A stretch of 44,682 bases of DNA from assembly GCA_028598985.1 (NCBI GenBank), contig JAQRMV010000007.1, positions 1 through 44,682 on the forward strand. The letters are read 5' to 3'. Shown here one piece after another: positions 37,171 to 44,682 of this stretch (position 1 is the first letter of the stretch; each line of letters begins with the position of its first letter). Source of the stretch: Gammaproteobacteria bacterium. Lineage in GTDB: Bacteria > Pseudomonadota > Gammaproteobacteria > Pseudomonadales > Balneatricaceae. The position numbers and the translations under genes were made by a program. The notes beneath the pieces are model-generated. The model searched no databases and was not told the origin of the DNA. It saw only the letters and a list, made by a program, of their open reading frames with translations.

Positions 37171-38466
37171 TTACAATTGCTCAAAAGCGCGTTGCGCTGC
37201 GTTTAAGGTGTGTTGCAGTTCTGCTTCGCCATGTGCGGTAGACACAAAGCCTGCCTCAAAGGCTGAGGGTGCTAAGTAAACTCCTTCTGCTAGCATTAAG
37301 TGGAAAAAACGGCCAAACTTTTCGGCATCACAAGCCATGGTTTCGGCAAAACAAGTCACTTGTGTTTGTTCGGTAAAAAATAAACCAAACATGGCGCCTA
37401 CTTGGCTGGTGTGAAAGGCCACGTGGGCCGCATCTGCACGTTGCTGTAATCCGGCTAAAAGTCGAGCCGTGTAATCAGTGAGCTGTTCGTAAACACCGGC
37501 TTGGCTAATTTCATCCAGCATAACTAATCCAGCACTCATGGCGACAGGGTTACCCGATAGTGTGCCTGCTTGATATACCGGGCCTAATGGGGCTAGCGAG
37601 TGCATGATTTCGCGGCGGCCACCAAAAGCGGCCACGGGCATGCCGCCACCTATTACTTTGCCTAAGGTGGTTAAGTCTGGGGCTATGTTGTATCGGCCTT
37701 GTGCACACTGCGGACCCACCCGAAAACCGGTCATTACTTCATCAAATATCAGCAGACTACCATGGGCATCACAGACATCACGTAAGCACTTTAAAAAGCC
37801 ATTTTGGGGTGGAATACAGTTCATGTTGCCGGCTACTGGCTCTACAATAATGCAGGCAATTTCGTGGCCAAAGGCTGCAAAAGCTTCTTTAACGCCTTCG
37901 CTGTCGTTAAAACTTAGGGTGACGGTATGCTCTGCAATGCTGTCGGGAACTCCTGGAGAGCTAGGCACACCTAAAGTAAGGGCGCCAGAACCTGCTTTAA
38001 CCAATAACGAATCAGAATGGCCATGGTAGCAGCCTTCAAATTTAACGATTTTGTTGCGTCCAGTATGTCCCCGAGCAAGGCGAATAGCGCTCATGGTGGC
38101 TTCGGTGCCCGAGCTTACCATCCGCACCATGTCCATATGCGGTAATAAGCTACACAGCTTGTCGGCCATAGCAGTTTCAACCTGTGTAGGGGCACCAAAC
38201 CCTAGACCATTCTCAATGCTTTTGGATACTGCTGCGAGTACCTTTGGGTGGGCATGGCCCAAAATCATAGGCCCCCAAGATCCCACGTAGTCTACATATT
38301 GACGGTCATCTTCGTCTGTTAGCCATGCGCCAGATCCGCGTTTAAAAAACAACGGGTGGCCACCTACGCCTTTAAACGCACGTACTGGGGAATTAACGCC
38401 GCCAGGAATGTGCTGTTGAGCAGTTTCGAATAATTGGGCAGAAACGGGGGTTAGATCAGATAGCAT
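37171..38466 (-). CDS. hemL: Glutamate-1-semialdehyde 2,1-aminomutase
   Basis: HemL makes 5-aminolevulinate for haem by a PLP-dependent transamination within glutamate semialdehyde. The 431-residue protein has the gating-type [15 protein letters not shown] at the N-terminus, [36 protein letters not shown] split over the cofactor region, [12 protein letters not shown], and the PLP lysine near residue 270 in [11 protein letters not shown]. It stands before the unknown membrane protein and after the CLC gene on the same strand, 66 nt from the latter. Confidence 0.96.
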   Translation of the reverse strand: MLSDLTPVSAQLFETAQQHIPGGVNSPVRAFKGVGGHPLFFKRGSGAWLTDEDDRQYVDYVGSWGPMILGHAHPKVLAAVSKSIENGLGFGAPTQVETAMADKLCSLLPHMDMVRMVSSGTEATMSAIRLARGHTGRNKIVKFEGCYHGHSDSLLVKAGSGALTLGVPSSPGVPDSIAEHTVTLSFNDSEGVKEAFAAFGHEIACIIVEPVAGNMNCIPPQNGFLKCLRDVCDAHGSLLIFDEVMTGFRVGPQCAQGRYNIAPDLTTLGKVIGGGMPVAAFGGRREIMHSLAPLGPVYQAGTLSGNPVAMSAGLVMLDEISQAGVYEQLTDYTARLLAGLQQRADAAHVAFHTSQVGAMFGLFFTEQTQVTCFAETMACDAEKFGRFFHLMLAEGVYLAPSAFEAGFVSTAHGEAELQHTLNAAQRAFEQL

Positions 38467-38532
38467 AGTGCACTCTTAACAAAGGATAACGCAGAAATAG
38501 GCCGCTATTATCCCCTGAAACTACCTTCTACG

Positions 38533-40125
38533 CTAATGCTTTTGTATATATTGTGAGATTTCTATTGCCGGCAATACACCTATAATGCTGCCGTCAATGT
38601 CGGTAATAAGAAGGCAGCTATACTCATGTTCTTTGCACAAATCCCAAGCCTCCTTAAGGGTAGCCTTAGAAGAACAATAGCCAAGGGTCGTGGCAGGGTG
38701 ATCGTTGGCTTCTATCAGGCTTAAATCATCATGCATTAGGCTGGTCACGCCGCGATGATTTAAGGTCTGAGCAATAGGATTGGTTTGGTAATCTAAGCCT
38801 TGCTTACGAAGCACCTCGATAAAGGCAGAATCCTGCTTGAATACGTGGCTACAGCTAATGTTTGCAATAACGATAGTGGCCATACCGGGTAAAATAATAT
38901 CGGGGTTGTGAGTGAGCTCCATTAGAGCAACCAAGGCTGCTAGGGGAGCCTGTAATACGGCGCTCATCATTGCGCCCATGCCTAGTAAGGCATAGAATCC
39001 GGCATCAGAGGTTGGGCCATCAAGCACATAGCTGCTGATGTGTCCGAGGGCGGATCCTGCACAAGCACCCATCAGCAAGGTAGGCCCAATAAGGCCAATG
39101 GGCATGCCTAAACCTACGCTGATGGCGGTAGCTAATAGCTTGGCCGCAGCAAGGGCTATCAATAAACTCAGTGCGTACTGGCCCTCTATGGCCAGCAGAA
39201 TGCTATCGGTACCCATGCCCATTACTTGAGGTACAAAGTAGGCTAAGCACCCGGTAAATGTGCCAGCAACTAACATACGAGTAACTATGGGTTGGGAGGA
39301 GAAATGATGCATGCTGGTTAAAGTTTTTGTGAATAAGGCGGCCATGGCACCCAATATCACACCGTATACTAAAATCAATGGCATCTCCTCCATGCTAGCC
39401 ATAGAAATATCGGGTGCCATAAATGCCATTTCGGCACCATACAAACTGTTATGTAACAACGTGGCAGTCACGGCTGCAATAATCACGGGGGTAAAGCCCA
39501 TAATGCTGTATTCCAGCATTACCACTTCCATGGCAAAGATGACGCCAGCCATAGGGGTATTAAACGAAGCGGCTATTGCTCCTGCAGTGCCACAACCTAC
39601 CATTAAGCGAACACTGTTGTTGGGAAGGTGAAGCAAGCGACCAACTTGTGAGCTTACCGCAGAGCCCAGGTGCACGGCCGGCCCCTCTCTGCCCGCAGAT
39701 TGCCCGGTTAATATGCCAATGGCACCGCCCACAAATTGCACCAGGGTGTTTTTAATAGGCATTTTTCCTTGGTGATACGCCATCTGTGCCATCACATGCG
39801 TCACCCCTGTTGTTCGGTGTTCGGGGCTAAATAACATTAGCCAAAGGCCAATACACAAGCCGCCAATAACGGGCAATAAAAAATACCAAAGCGGGTTTAA
39901 ATTCTCAAAACTTTCCGCGGTGCCGCCCGGTAGCCAATACGCTAGGGGCAGTTCAAATAAGCTGCGAAAGGCCACTATCACTAGTGCAGCAGCTGCCCCA
40001 CTAATTAGGCCAAGTAGGCTTATCTGGGGTAAAGCATCGGTGTAGGCCAAACGACGGCGAAAATGGTCGGCGCCAAAACGGTTTGGATTTAGACGTGAGG
40101 CAAGGGTTTGTTTTAAGTTGAGCAT
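38533..40125 (-). CDS. CLC-family chloride channel/transporter with C-terminal CBS region
   Basis: This 530-residue membrane protein has the CLC fold in about 16-18 hydrophobic segments (residues 30-430) and a cytosolic CBS-type regulatory region (about 440-530). The gating motif GREGP is intact with E147, aligned to E148 of E. coli ClcA. FNTPMAGVIFAMEVV aligns without gaps to ClcA FNAPLAGILFIIEEM, so E200 corresponds to E202 and V201 to the proton-relay E203. The GSGIP serine motif is replaced by TTGVT, and GLIGP stands for the usual GxFxP. The missing proton glutamate suggests chloride-channel-like conduction rather than strict 2Cl-/H+ exchange. The ATG at 40125 is preferred to an upstream TTG. 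Confidence 0.88.
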   Translation of the reverse strand: MLNLKQTLASRLNPNRFGADHFRRRLAYTDALPQISLLGLISGAAAALVIVAFRSLFELPLAYWLPGGTAESFENLNPLWYFLLPVIGGLCIGLWLMLFSPEHRTTGVTHVMAQMAYHQGKMPIKNTLVQFVGGAIGILTGQSAGREGPAVHLGSAVSSQVGRLLHLPNNSVRLMVGCGTAGAIAASFNTPMAGVIFAMEVVMLEYSIMGFTPVIIAAVTATLLHNSLYGAEMAFMAPDISMASMEEMPLILVYGVILGAMAALFTKTLTSMHHFSSQPIVTRMLVAGTFTGCLAYFVPQVMGMGTDSILLAIEGQYALSLLIALAAAKLLATAISVGLGMPIGLIGPTLLMGACAGSALGHISSYVLDGPTSDAGFYALLGMGAMMSAVLQAPLAALVALMELTHNPDIILPGMATIVIANISCSHVFKQDSAFIEVLRKQGLDYQTNPIAQTLNHRGVTSLMHDDLSLIEANDHPATTLGYCSSKATLKEAWDLCKEHEYSCLLITDIDGSIIGVLPAIEISQYIQKH

Positions 40126-40310
40126 AAGTATAAGGTGCAACAATGCGTTGTATTATGTTTAAACAGATAGCTATGATTCATACAGTTTACATTAACATTC
40201 ACTGTGGCGCCTCATAGGCAATGATGATTATTAGCGTACTTTTCTTTTGCTTTGTGGTGAGGTCTATTATCATAGGTTGAGGTAAAGTTTTAAGTGAAAA
40301 GGAACAGCAT
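40126..40310. promoter_or_regulatory. Divergent intergenic region CLC gene / argC
   Basis: This 185-bp region is AT-rich. It contains the 8-bp palindrome GTTTAAAC (near 40159) and a TATTAT (about 40265-40270) that could be an argC -10. AAAAGGA precedes the argC GTG. I looked for ArgR boxes and found no good 18-bp match. Confidence 0.3.
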
Positions 40311-41351
40311 GTGAAAAAAGTAGCCATTGTGGGCGGTACTGGGTATACGGGTGTTGAATTATTGCGTCTTTTAGCGCGTCACCCATCGGTTAGTGTGTGT
40401 GCCATTACTTCGCGCTCTGAAGCAGGCAAAGCGGTTGTGGATATCTACCCTAGCTTACGAGGCGAGTATGAGCTTAATTTTACCGAGCCTACTACAGACA
40501 CTTTGTCGCAAGCCGATGTGGTGTTTTTTGCTACACCCAATGGTGTGGCTATGAAACAAGCCCCCAAGTTGTTGGAGGAAGGCGTTAAAATTATTGATTT
40601 GGCGGCAGATTTTAGAATTCAAGACATTGACGTTTGGTCCCATTGGTACGGTATGGAGCACGCTTGCGCCGATTTAGTTGCAGAAGCAGTGTATGGTCTT
40701 CCAGAAGTAAATCAAGAGGCCATTAAGCAAGCCAAACTGGTAGCTAATCCGGGGTGTTACCCTACTGCGGTACAGTTGGGGTTGCTGCCTCTTATTGAGC
40801 AAGGCTTAATTGATACTGGGCATATTGTAGCGGATTGTAAATCTGGAGTTAGCGGCGCAGGCCGCGGGGCTGCAGTGGGTAGTTTAATGTGTGAAGCGGC
40901 AGACAGCTTCAAAGCTTACGGTGTTGCTGGCCATCGCCATTTGCCAGAAATTAAAGAACGCTTGTCCTTGGCCCATGGTAGTCACGTAGGTGTGACATTT
41001 GTGCCGCACCTTACGCCCATGATTCGTGGCATTCATGCCACGCTATATGCCAAATTAAGCCAACCCAGCACTTCGTTGGAAAGCATTCAAGCGCTATTTG
41101 AGGCGCGTTATCAAAACCACCCCTTTGTTGACGTGATGCCGCTGGGTAGCCATCCAGAAACACGCAGTGTACGAGGCTCTAATATGTGTCGTATTGCGCT
41201 ACACCGACCACAAGGAGAAGACACTTTGGTGATATTGTCGGCTATTGATAATTTGGTAAAAGGGGCTGCTGGCCAAGCCGTTCATAACATGAACTTAATG
41301 TTGGGGTTGGCCGAAACAGAAGGTTTAAATAGTGTGCCTTTGGCACCATAA
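40311..41351 (+). CDS. argC: N-acetyl-gamma-glutamyl-phosphate reductase
   Basis: This 346-residue NADPH-dependent enzyme catalyses the third step of arginine synthesis. The N-terminus [22 protein letters not shown] is the dinucleotide fold (read in outline), FFATPNGVA follows, the catalytic cysteine is in [16 protein letters not shown], and [11 protein letters not shown] and HRHLPEI are conserved. The start is GTG at 40311, with AAGGA 7 nt upstream; the only nearby ATG is immediately followed by a stop. Proximity to erpA, the M23 peptidase gene and tyrS is as in Pseudomonas. Confidence 0.95.
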   Translation: MKKVAIVGGTGYTGVELLRLLARHPSVSVCAITSRSEAGKAVVDIYPSLRGEYELNFTEPTTDTLSQADVVFFATPNGVAMKQAPKLLEEGVKIIDLAADFRIQDIDVWSHWYGMEHACADLVAEAVYGLPEVNQEAIKQAKLVANPGCYPTAVQLGLLPLIEQGLIDTGHIVADCKSGVSGAGRGAAVGSLMCEAADSFKAYGVAGHRHLPEIKERLSLAHGSHVGVTFVPHLTPMIRGIHATLYAKLSQPSTSLESIQALFEARYQNHPFVDVMPLGSHPETRSVRGSNMCRIALHRPQGEDTLVILSAIDNLVKGAAGQAVHNMNLMLGLAETEGLNSVPLAP

Positions 41352-41375
41352 AACATGATGTATGGGTTGCGCTTA

Positions 41376-41409
41376 ATACTTGACTAAAATACTAGGTTAA
41401 GCGCATAAT
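41376..41409 (+). promoter_or_regulatory. erpA: erpA promoter overlapped by an IscR type-1 site
   Basis: TTGACT (41380-41385) and CATAAT (41404-41409) are 18 nt apart. The -35 lies within 41376-41400, which reads ATACTTGACT, AAAA, TACTAGG and TTAA and fits most positions of the IscR type-1 consensus ATASYYGACTRWWWYAGT..., known from iscR and erpA promoters in E. coli. A perfect 9-bp dyad, TGCGCTTAA (41368-41376) and TTAAGCGCA (41397-41405), brackets the site. Binding of [2Fe-2S]-IscR would be expected to repress erpA when Fe-S supply is sufficient. Confidence 0.65.
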
Positions 41410-41452
41410 TCCTGCTCATAATCATATCCTTTAGATTAATCAAACGAGTACT

Positions 41453-41821
41453 ATGGCCGATACACAAGTCCACGACTATTCCGATACAGTTGCTCCAGCA
41501 ATGGGCTTCACCGATGCTGCAGCAAAAAAAGTCAGTTATTTAATGGAAGATGAAGACAATAGCGAATTACGGTTACGTGTTTATGTAACGGGTGGTGGTT
41601 GTTCAGGATTTTCCTATGGATTCACTTTCGATGACAAGGTGGCTGAAGACGATACTCAAATTGAAAACGGTGATGTAACCATGGTGGTTGATGCCATGTC
41701 GATTCAATACCTTATGGGTGCCACCGTAGATTACAAAGAGAGCCTGCAAGGGTCGCAATTTTCAGTAACTAACCCTAACGCCACCACTACGTGTGGTTGC
41801 GGTTCAAGTTTTTCAATATAA
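41453..41821 (+). CDS. erpA: A-type Fe-S cluster insertion protein ErpA
   Basis: This 122-residue A-type carrier delivers Fe-S clusters to apo-enzymes, including IspG/IspH of the isoprenoid pathway. The three cluster cysteines are in [13 protein letters not shown] (about C50) and [10 protein letters not shown] (about C114 and C116), the A-type spacing. The N-terminal extension before the core is short. Its promoter carries an IscR-like site. It ends 1 nt before the convergent M23 peptidase gene. Confidence 0.95.
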   Translation: MADTQVHDYSDTVAPAMGFTDAAAKKVSYLMEDEDNSELRLRVYVTGGGCSGFSYGFTFDDKVAEDDTQIENGDVTMVVDAMSIQYLMGATVDYKESLQGSQFSVTNPNATTTCGCGSSFSI

Positions 41822-41822
41822 A

Positions 41823-43139
41823 TTAGTTAGATGCCAATGGGGTGCCGAGCTGGTAAGACTGAAGCTGGGCTAAAATGGCTTTGGCTGCTGGTTTAAATAC
41901 CAGCATTTGCTCTTTATTTAGGGGCTCTACGTTAGGAAATTTTACTTTTAATGGGTTCTTATGCACGCCATTAGAGCGGAACTCATAATGTAAATGTGGG
42001 CCGGTAGCTAACCCGGAGGAGCCAATGTAACCTATGGTTTGGCCTTGTTTGACTCGACTTCCCTTTTTAACTTTACTGTTGTATTTAGACATATGGGCGT
42101 ACAAAGTGGTGTAAATGCCGGCGTGTTGTAAAATCACAGTACGGCCGTAGCCTCCTTTTGTTCCGCGCCAAATTACTTTGCCATCTCCGGATGCTTTAAT
42201 GGGGGTGCCAGTGGCTGCAGCATAGTCTACGCCCCGGTGGGGTCTGCTGGTTTTTAGTATGGGGTGCTTGCGATTAGGATTGTATTTGGAGCTGATGCGG
42301 AAAAAATCCACTGGGCTGCGCAAAAATGCCTTACGCATACTGTAGCCTTTTGGAGAGTAGTAGTTACCATCGCTGTGGCGAATTGCGTTAAATACCTGCC
42401 CCCGGTTGCGGAATTGAGCTGCTAATATCTCGCCTTCCCCAATGAGCTCGTCATCAAGCACTTTTTCTTCATAAATAACTGAAAACTGATCGTCTTTGCG
42501 AATATCTAATGCAAAGTCGATGTCCCAACCAAATATATTGGCTAATTCCATCAGCTTCTTTTGGCTTAACCCAGCCCGCTGACCATCCACAAATAGTGAG
42601 CTATTAATGGTGCTTTGCACAAAACGAGTTTCTATATCAGGGTTGCGTACTAGGATATGAGTTTTATAAGTACCGTCTTCTTGGCGAGAGATAATCGTCC
42701 GTTTAAGGGGGCTTTCAATATGGCGAATTTTTTGCAGTTGTCCGGATGTAATCGAAAAATCCAGTTGATCGCCTGGGAATAAAGTTTTTAAAGCCTTAGA
42801 CTTTTTGGTGGCTTTGCTAACACGATAAACATCTTGAGCGGATAGACCGACCCTTTGAAATAGCGTGCTTAGACTGTCTCCCGATTTAACTTTAACAGAG
42901 GTCCAGGAGTCTTGGTTGGTTTCTTCCTTGGTGGGTGTTATGGCTTGTGGGGTGCTTGTTGGTAGCTTAAGGCTCAGTTCTAAAGTTTGGTTTGTGTTGT
43001 TTTTTTGGTCATTGTTAAGTGTTGTGATCGAATTGGAATTGGGCCACAGGGCAATAGTTAGCATACCCAAAAGAAGTGTGAGTAAAATAACTAAATATGG
43101 TTTTGGAAAGTGTTGGAAAAGTTTATTGAGGGTTGTCAT
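41823..43139 (-). CDS. M23 family peptidoglycan endopeptidase with LysM-like domain (MepM type)
   Basis: This 438-residue protein has an N-terminal membrane anchor (about 14-32), a Thr/Asn/Gln-rich stretch, an OapA/LysM-like domain (about 80-130, VKVKSGDSLSTLFQRVGL), and a C-terminal LytM domain (about 305-405). The zinc ligands are in HRGVDYAA (HxxxD) and GPHLHYEF (HxH), with YAHMSKY between. All ligands are present, so it should be an active DD-endopeptidase for wall growth, like E. coli MepM. In Pseudomonas an anmK gene stands between the erpA and peptidase genes; here it is absent. It is divergent from tyrS. Confidence 0.93.
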   Translation of the reverse strand: MTTLNKLFQHFPKPYLVILLTLLLGMLTIALWPNSNSITTLNNDQKNNTNQTLELSLKLPTSTPQAITPTKEETNQDSWTSVKVKSGDSLSTLFQRVGLSAQDVYRVSKATKKSKALKTLFPGDQLDFSITSGQLQKIRHIESPLKRTIISRQEDGTYKTHILVRNPDIETRFVQSTINSSLFVDGQRAGLSQKKLMELANIFGWDIDFALDIRKDDQFSVIYEEKVLDDELIGEGEILAAQFRNRGQVFNAIRHSDGNYYSPKGYSMRKAFLRSPVDFFRISSKYNPNRKHPILKTSRPHRGVDYAAATGTPIKASGDGKVIWRGTKGGYGRTVILQHAGIYTTLYAHMSKYNSKVKKGSRVKQGQTIGYIGSSGLATGPHLHYEFRSNGVHKNPLKVKFPNVEPLNKEQMLVFKPAAKAILAQLQSYQLGTPLASN

Positions 43140-43361
43140 AGAGTGAAGGTGTAAAAAACTTGAATAAGAAAGAATAGTCTAAGGAAGCATGATAACACGC
43201 CTGCCCTGCAAAAATACCCCGTTGTGTTGAGCAGTATACTGCCTTTAGGCTGTGTGAAAGCTTTTCTATTACCCCTAAATAGCGCTAAAATATACGGTTT
43301 TCCGGCCTTGGTTATTGCTTGGCCTAATGAATTACACAATTGCCCACATAAGCGACTTACT
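43140..43361. promoter_or_regulatory. Divergent intergenic region M23 peptidase gene / tyrS
   Basis: This 222-bp region contains a perfect 12-bp palindrome GCAGTATACTGC at 43231-43242 and, toward tyrS, a TAAAAT at about 43286-43291 that could be a -10 box with a weak TTTCTA -35 at 17 nt. An open frame runs through it into tyrS but lacks family likeness, so it is treated as non-coding. No T-box leader is seen. Confidence 0.4.
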
Positions 43362-44642
43362 ATGACTGCTGTAGACAACACCTTACTCGCCGATTTACAA
43401 ATGCGCGGATTGGTTAATCAAATGACCTCGCCAGAAGATCTTGCAGAACACTTACAAGAGTCACGAGTGCTATATTGTGGGTTTGACCCTACAGCGGACA
43501 GCTTGCACATAGGTAGTTTGGTGCCTTTGTTGGTGTTGCGACGATTTCAGCAAGCGGGTCACAAGCCGTTAGCTTTAGTAGGCGGCGCTACGGGAATGAT
43601 CGGCGATCCAAGCTTTAAGGCTCAAGAACGAAAATTAAATACTGTAGATATCATCGCTCAATGGGTTGATCGTCTCAAGAAGCAAGTATCGGCCTTTATC
43701 GAATTTAATGACCACGGTAATAGTGCGGAAGTAGTGAATAACTATGATTGGACCAAAAACGTTGATGTGCTGACCTTCTTACGGGATGTTGGTAAGCATT
43801 TTTCTGTCAGTGCAATGATTCAAAAAGAATCTGTTAAGCAGCGCTTAGATCGAGACGGTGAAGGCATTTCTTTTACTGAATTTGCTTATATAATTTTACA
43901 GTCTTTCGATTTTTCCGAGCTGTATAAGCAGTACAACTGTAGCTTGCAAATTGGTGGCAGTGATCAGTGGGGTAATATCACCGGCGGTATCGATTTAACT
44001 CGCCGTCAACATCGTGCGCAAGTATTTGGTTTAACGTTGCCTCTGGTGACTAAATCTGATGGTACAAAGTTCGGTAAAACAGAGAGTGGTACTATTTGGT
44101 TAGATGCCAAAAAAACCTCCCAATATGCTTTCTATCAGTTTTGGATTAATACTGCCGACGCCGACGTGTACAAGTTTCTACGCTTCTTTACCTTCTTAAG
44201 TGAAGCGGAAATGGTAGCTATAGAAGAGCAAGACAAGGCTGCTCAAGGCAAACCTCAAGCCCAGGGAGTGTTGGCTGCCGAAGTGACTCGTTTGGTGCAT
44301 GGCGAAGAAGGTTTACAGGCAGCGTTACGAATTAGTGAGTCGCTATTCTCCGGTCAGCTTGAGCAGCTAACGGGAGATGATTTACAACAGCTGTTCTTAG
44401 ATGGAATGCCCGCTTCAGACACTCAGCAAGCCGAACTCACTTTGGTGCAAGTGTTAGTGGAGTCTGGGTTGGCAAAATCTAATAAAATGGCTCGAGAATT
44501 TATTACTAATAACGCGGTAAGCATTAATGGTGAAAAAATTAGTGAGGTTGATGCGGTGTTATCACCCGCTTCAGGGCTACATGGCCAATATCATGTAATA
44601 AAGCGAGGCAAAAAGTTGTTCCATTTGTTACGTTGGGCTTGA
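43362..44642 (+). CDS. tyrS: Tyrosyl-tRNA synthetase
   Basis: This 426-residue class I synthetase charges tRNA-Tyr. It shows [20 protein letters not shown] with the HIGH-type motif read as [44 protein letters not shown] for tyrosine/tRNA binding, the KMSKS-type loop [11 protein letters not shown], and a C-terminal S4 RNA-binding domain (about 360-426, with [14 protein letters not shown]). It closely resembles E. coli TyrS. The ATG at 43362 begins the family-like sequence; upstream in-frame codons to 43224 are non-conserved. No convincing terminator is complete before the window ends. Confidence 0.95.
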   Translation: MTAVDNTLLADLQMRGLVNQMTSPEDLAEHLQESRVLYCGFDPTADSLHIGSLVPLLVLRRFQQAGHKPLALVGGATGMIGDPSFKAQERKLNTVDIIAQWVDRLKKQVSAFIEFNDHGNSAEVVNNYDWTKNVDVLTFLRDVGKHFSVSAMIQKESVKQRLDRDGEGISFTEFAYIILQSFDFSELYKQYNCSLQIGGSDQWGNITGGIDLTRRQHRAQVFGLTLPLVTKSDGTKFGKTESGTIWLDAKKTSQYAFYQFWINTADADVYKFLRFFTFLSEAEMVAIEEQDKAAQGKPQAQGVLAAEVTRLVHGEEGLQAALRISESLFSGQLEQLTGDDLQQLFLDGMPASDTQQAELTLVQVLVESGLAKSNKMAREFITNNAVSINGEKISEVDAVLSPASGLHGQYHVIKRGKKLFHLLRWA

Positions 44643-44682
44643 TAATTTGCCACCCCCTAAGTGGTTGGTTTTTGAACATTTA

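Noticed and set aside
43224-43361. N-terminal extension of tyrS by 46 residues
   Set aside because: The extra residues lack likeness to TyrRS and cross the palindrome and probable promoter region; the ATG at 43362 fits the family start.
44649-44673. CCAC/GTGG hairpin followed by TTGGTTTTT after tyrS, possible terminator
   Set aside because: The stem is only 4-5 bp and the window ends just after, so the call is too weak.

Overview
The window is ordinary-density chromosomal DNA of a gammaproteobacterium, with moderate GC, about 45 protein genes and no gap above 300 bp. Gene content and order point to the wider Pseudomonadales (marine Oceanospirillales/Cellvibrionales-like) rather than to enterics. 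The Pseudomonas-type markers are pyrR-pyrB-pyrC' with a degenerate dihydroorotase, gshB-yqgE-ruvX upstream of them, tkt-gap/epd-pgk-fba, dksA-gluQ-pcnB-folK-panB-panC, a PBP1B gene followed by a TPR lipoprotein gene, and argC-erpA-M23 peptidase-tyrS. I cannot name a species from the sequence alone.

Layout: 1-3608 holds yggT and then xseB-ispA-dxs (isoprenoid precursors). Next come ribA (minus), the translation factor gene ettA (plus) and yggS-proC (minus). 7583-13644 is the most accessory-looking part. A palindrome-rich control region and a sigma70-like promoter precede a tightly packed polar amino-acid ABC transporter (ATPase, binding protein, two permeases) whose last gene overlaps a three-gene FAD/[2Fe-2S] dehydrogenase of the opine/D-hydroxyproline/HcnABC family. 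This looks like one unit that imports and oxidises an amino acid or amino-acid conjugate. Facing it on the minus strand is a response regulator with an N-terminal excisionase-type helix-turn-helix and a C-terminal receiver, followed by what looks like the decayed tail of an HD-GYP gene.

14489-21274 is a long minus-strand run, metK-rsmE-gshB-yqgE-ruvX-pyrR-pyrB-pyrC', mostly with overlaps or tiny gaps. An orphan four-helix membrane protein gene follows on the plus strand, then the central-carbon operon tkt-gap/epd-pgk-fba (22189-27472). The stringent-response/pantothenate/folate run dksA to panC lies on the minus strand (27474-32430), divergent from sfsA. 33381-36741 holds a small Rieske protein, PBP1B and its probable lipoprotein activator. 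36681-40125 (minus) holds an unknown five-helix protein, hemL and a CLC-family chloride transporter with a CBS domain. 40311-44642 holds argC, erpA (with a convincing IscR type-1 site over its promoter), an M23 endopeptidase gene and tyrS.

I found no tRNA, rRNA, CRISPR array, insertion sequence or phage gene. The points most worth following are the transporter-dehydrogenase unit with its operator-like palindromes, the HD-GYP relic beside the reversed-order response regulator, the IscR site at erpA, the channel-like residue in the CLC protein, and the His-rich membrane protein coupled to hemL.
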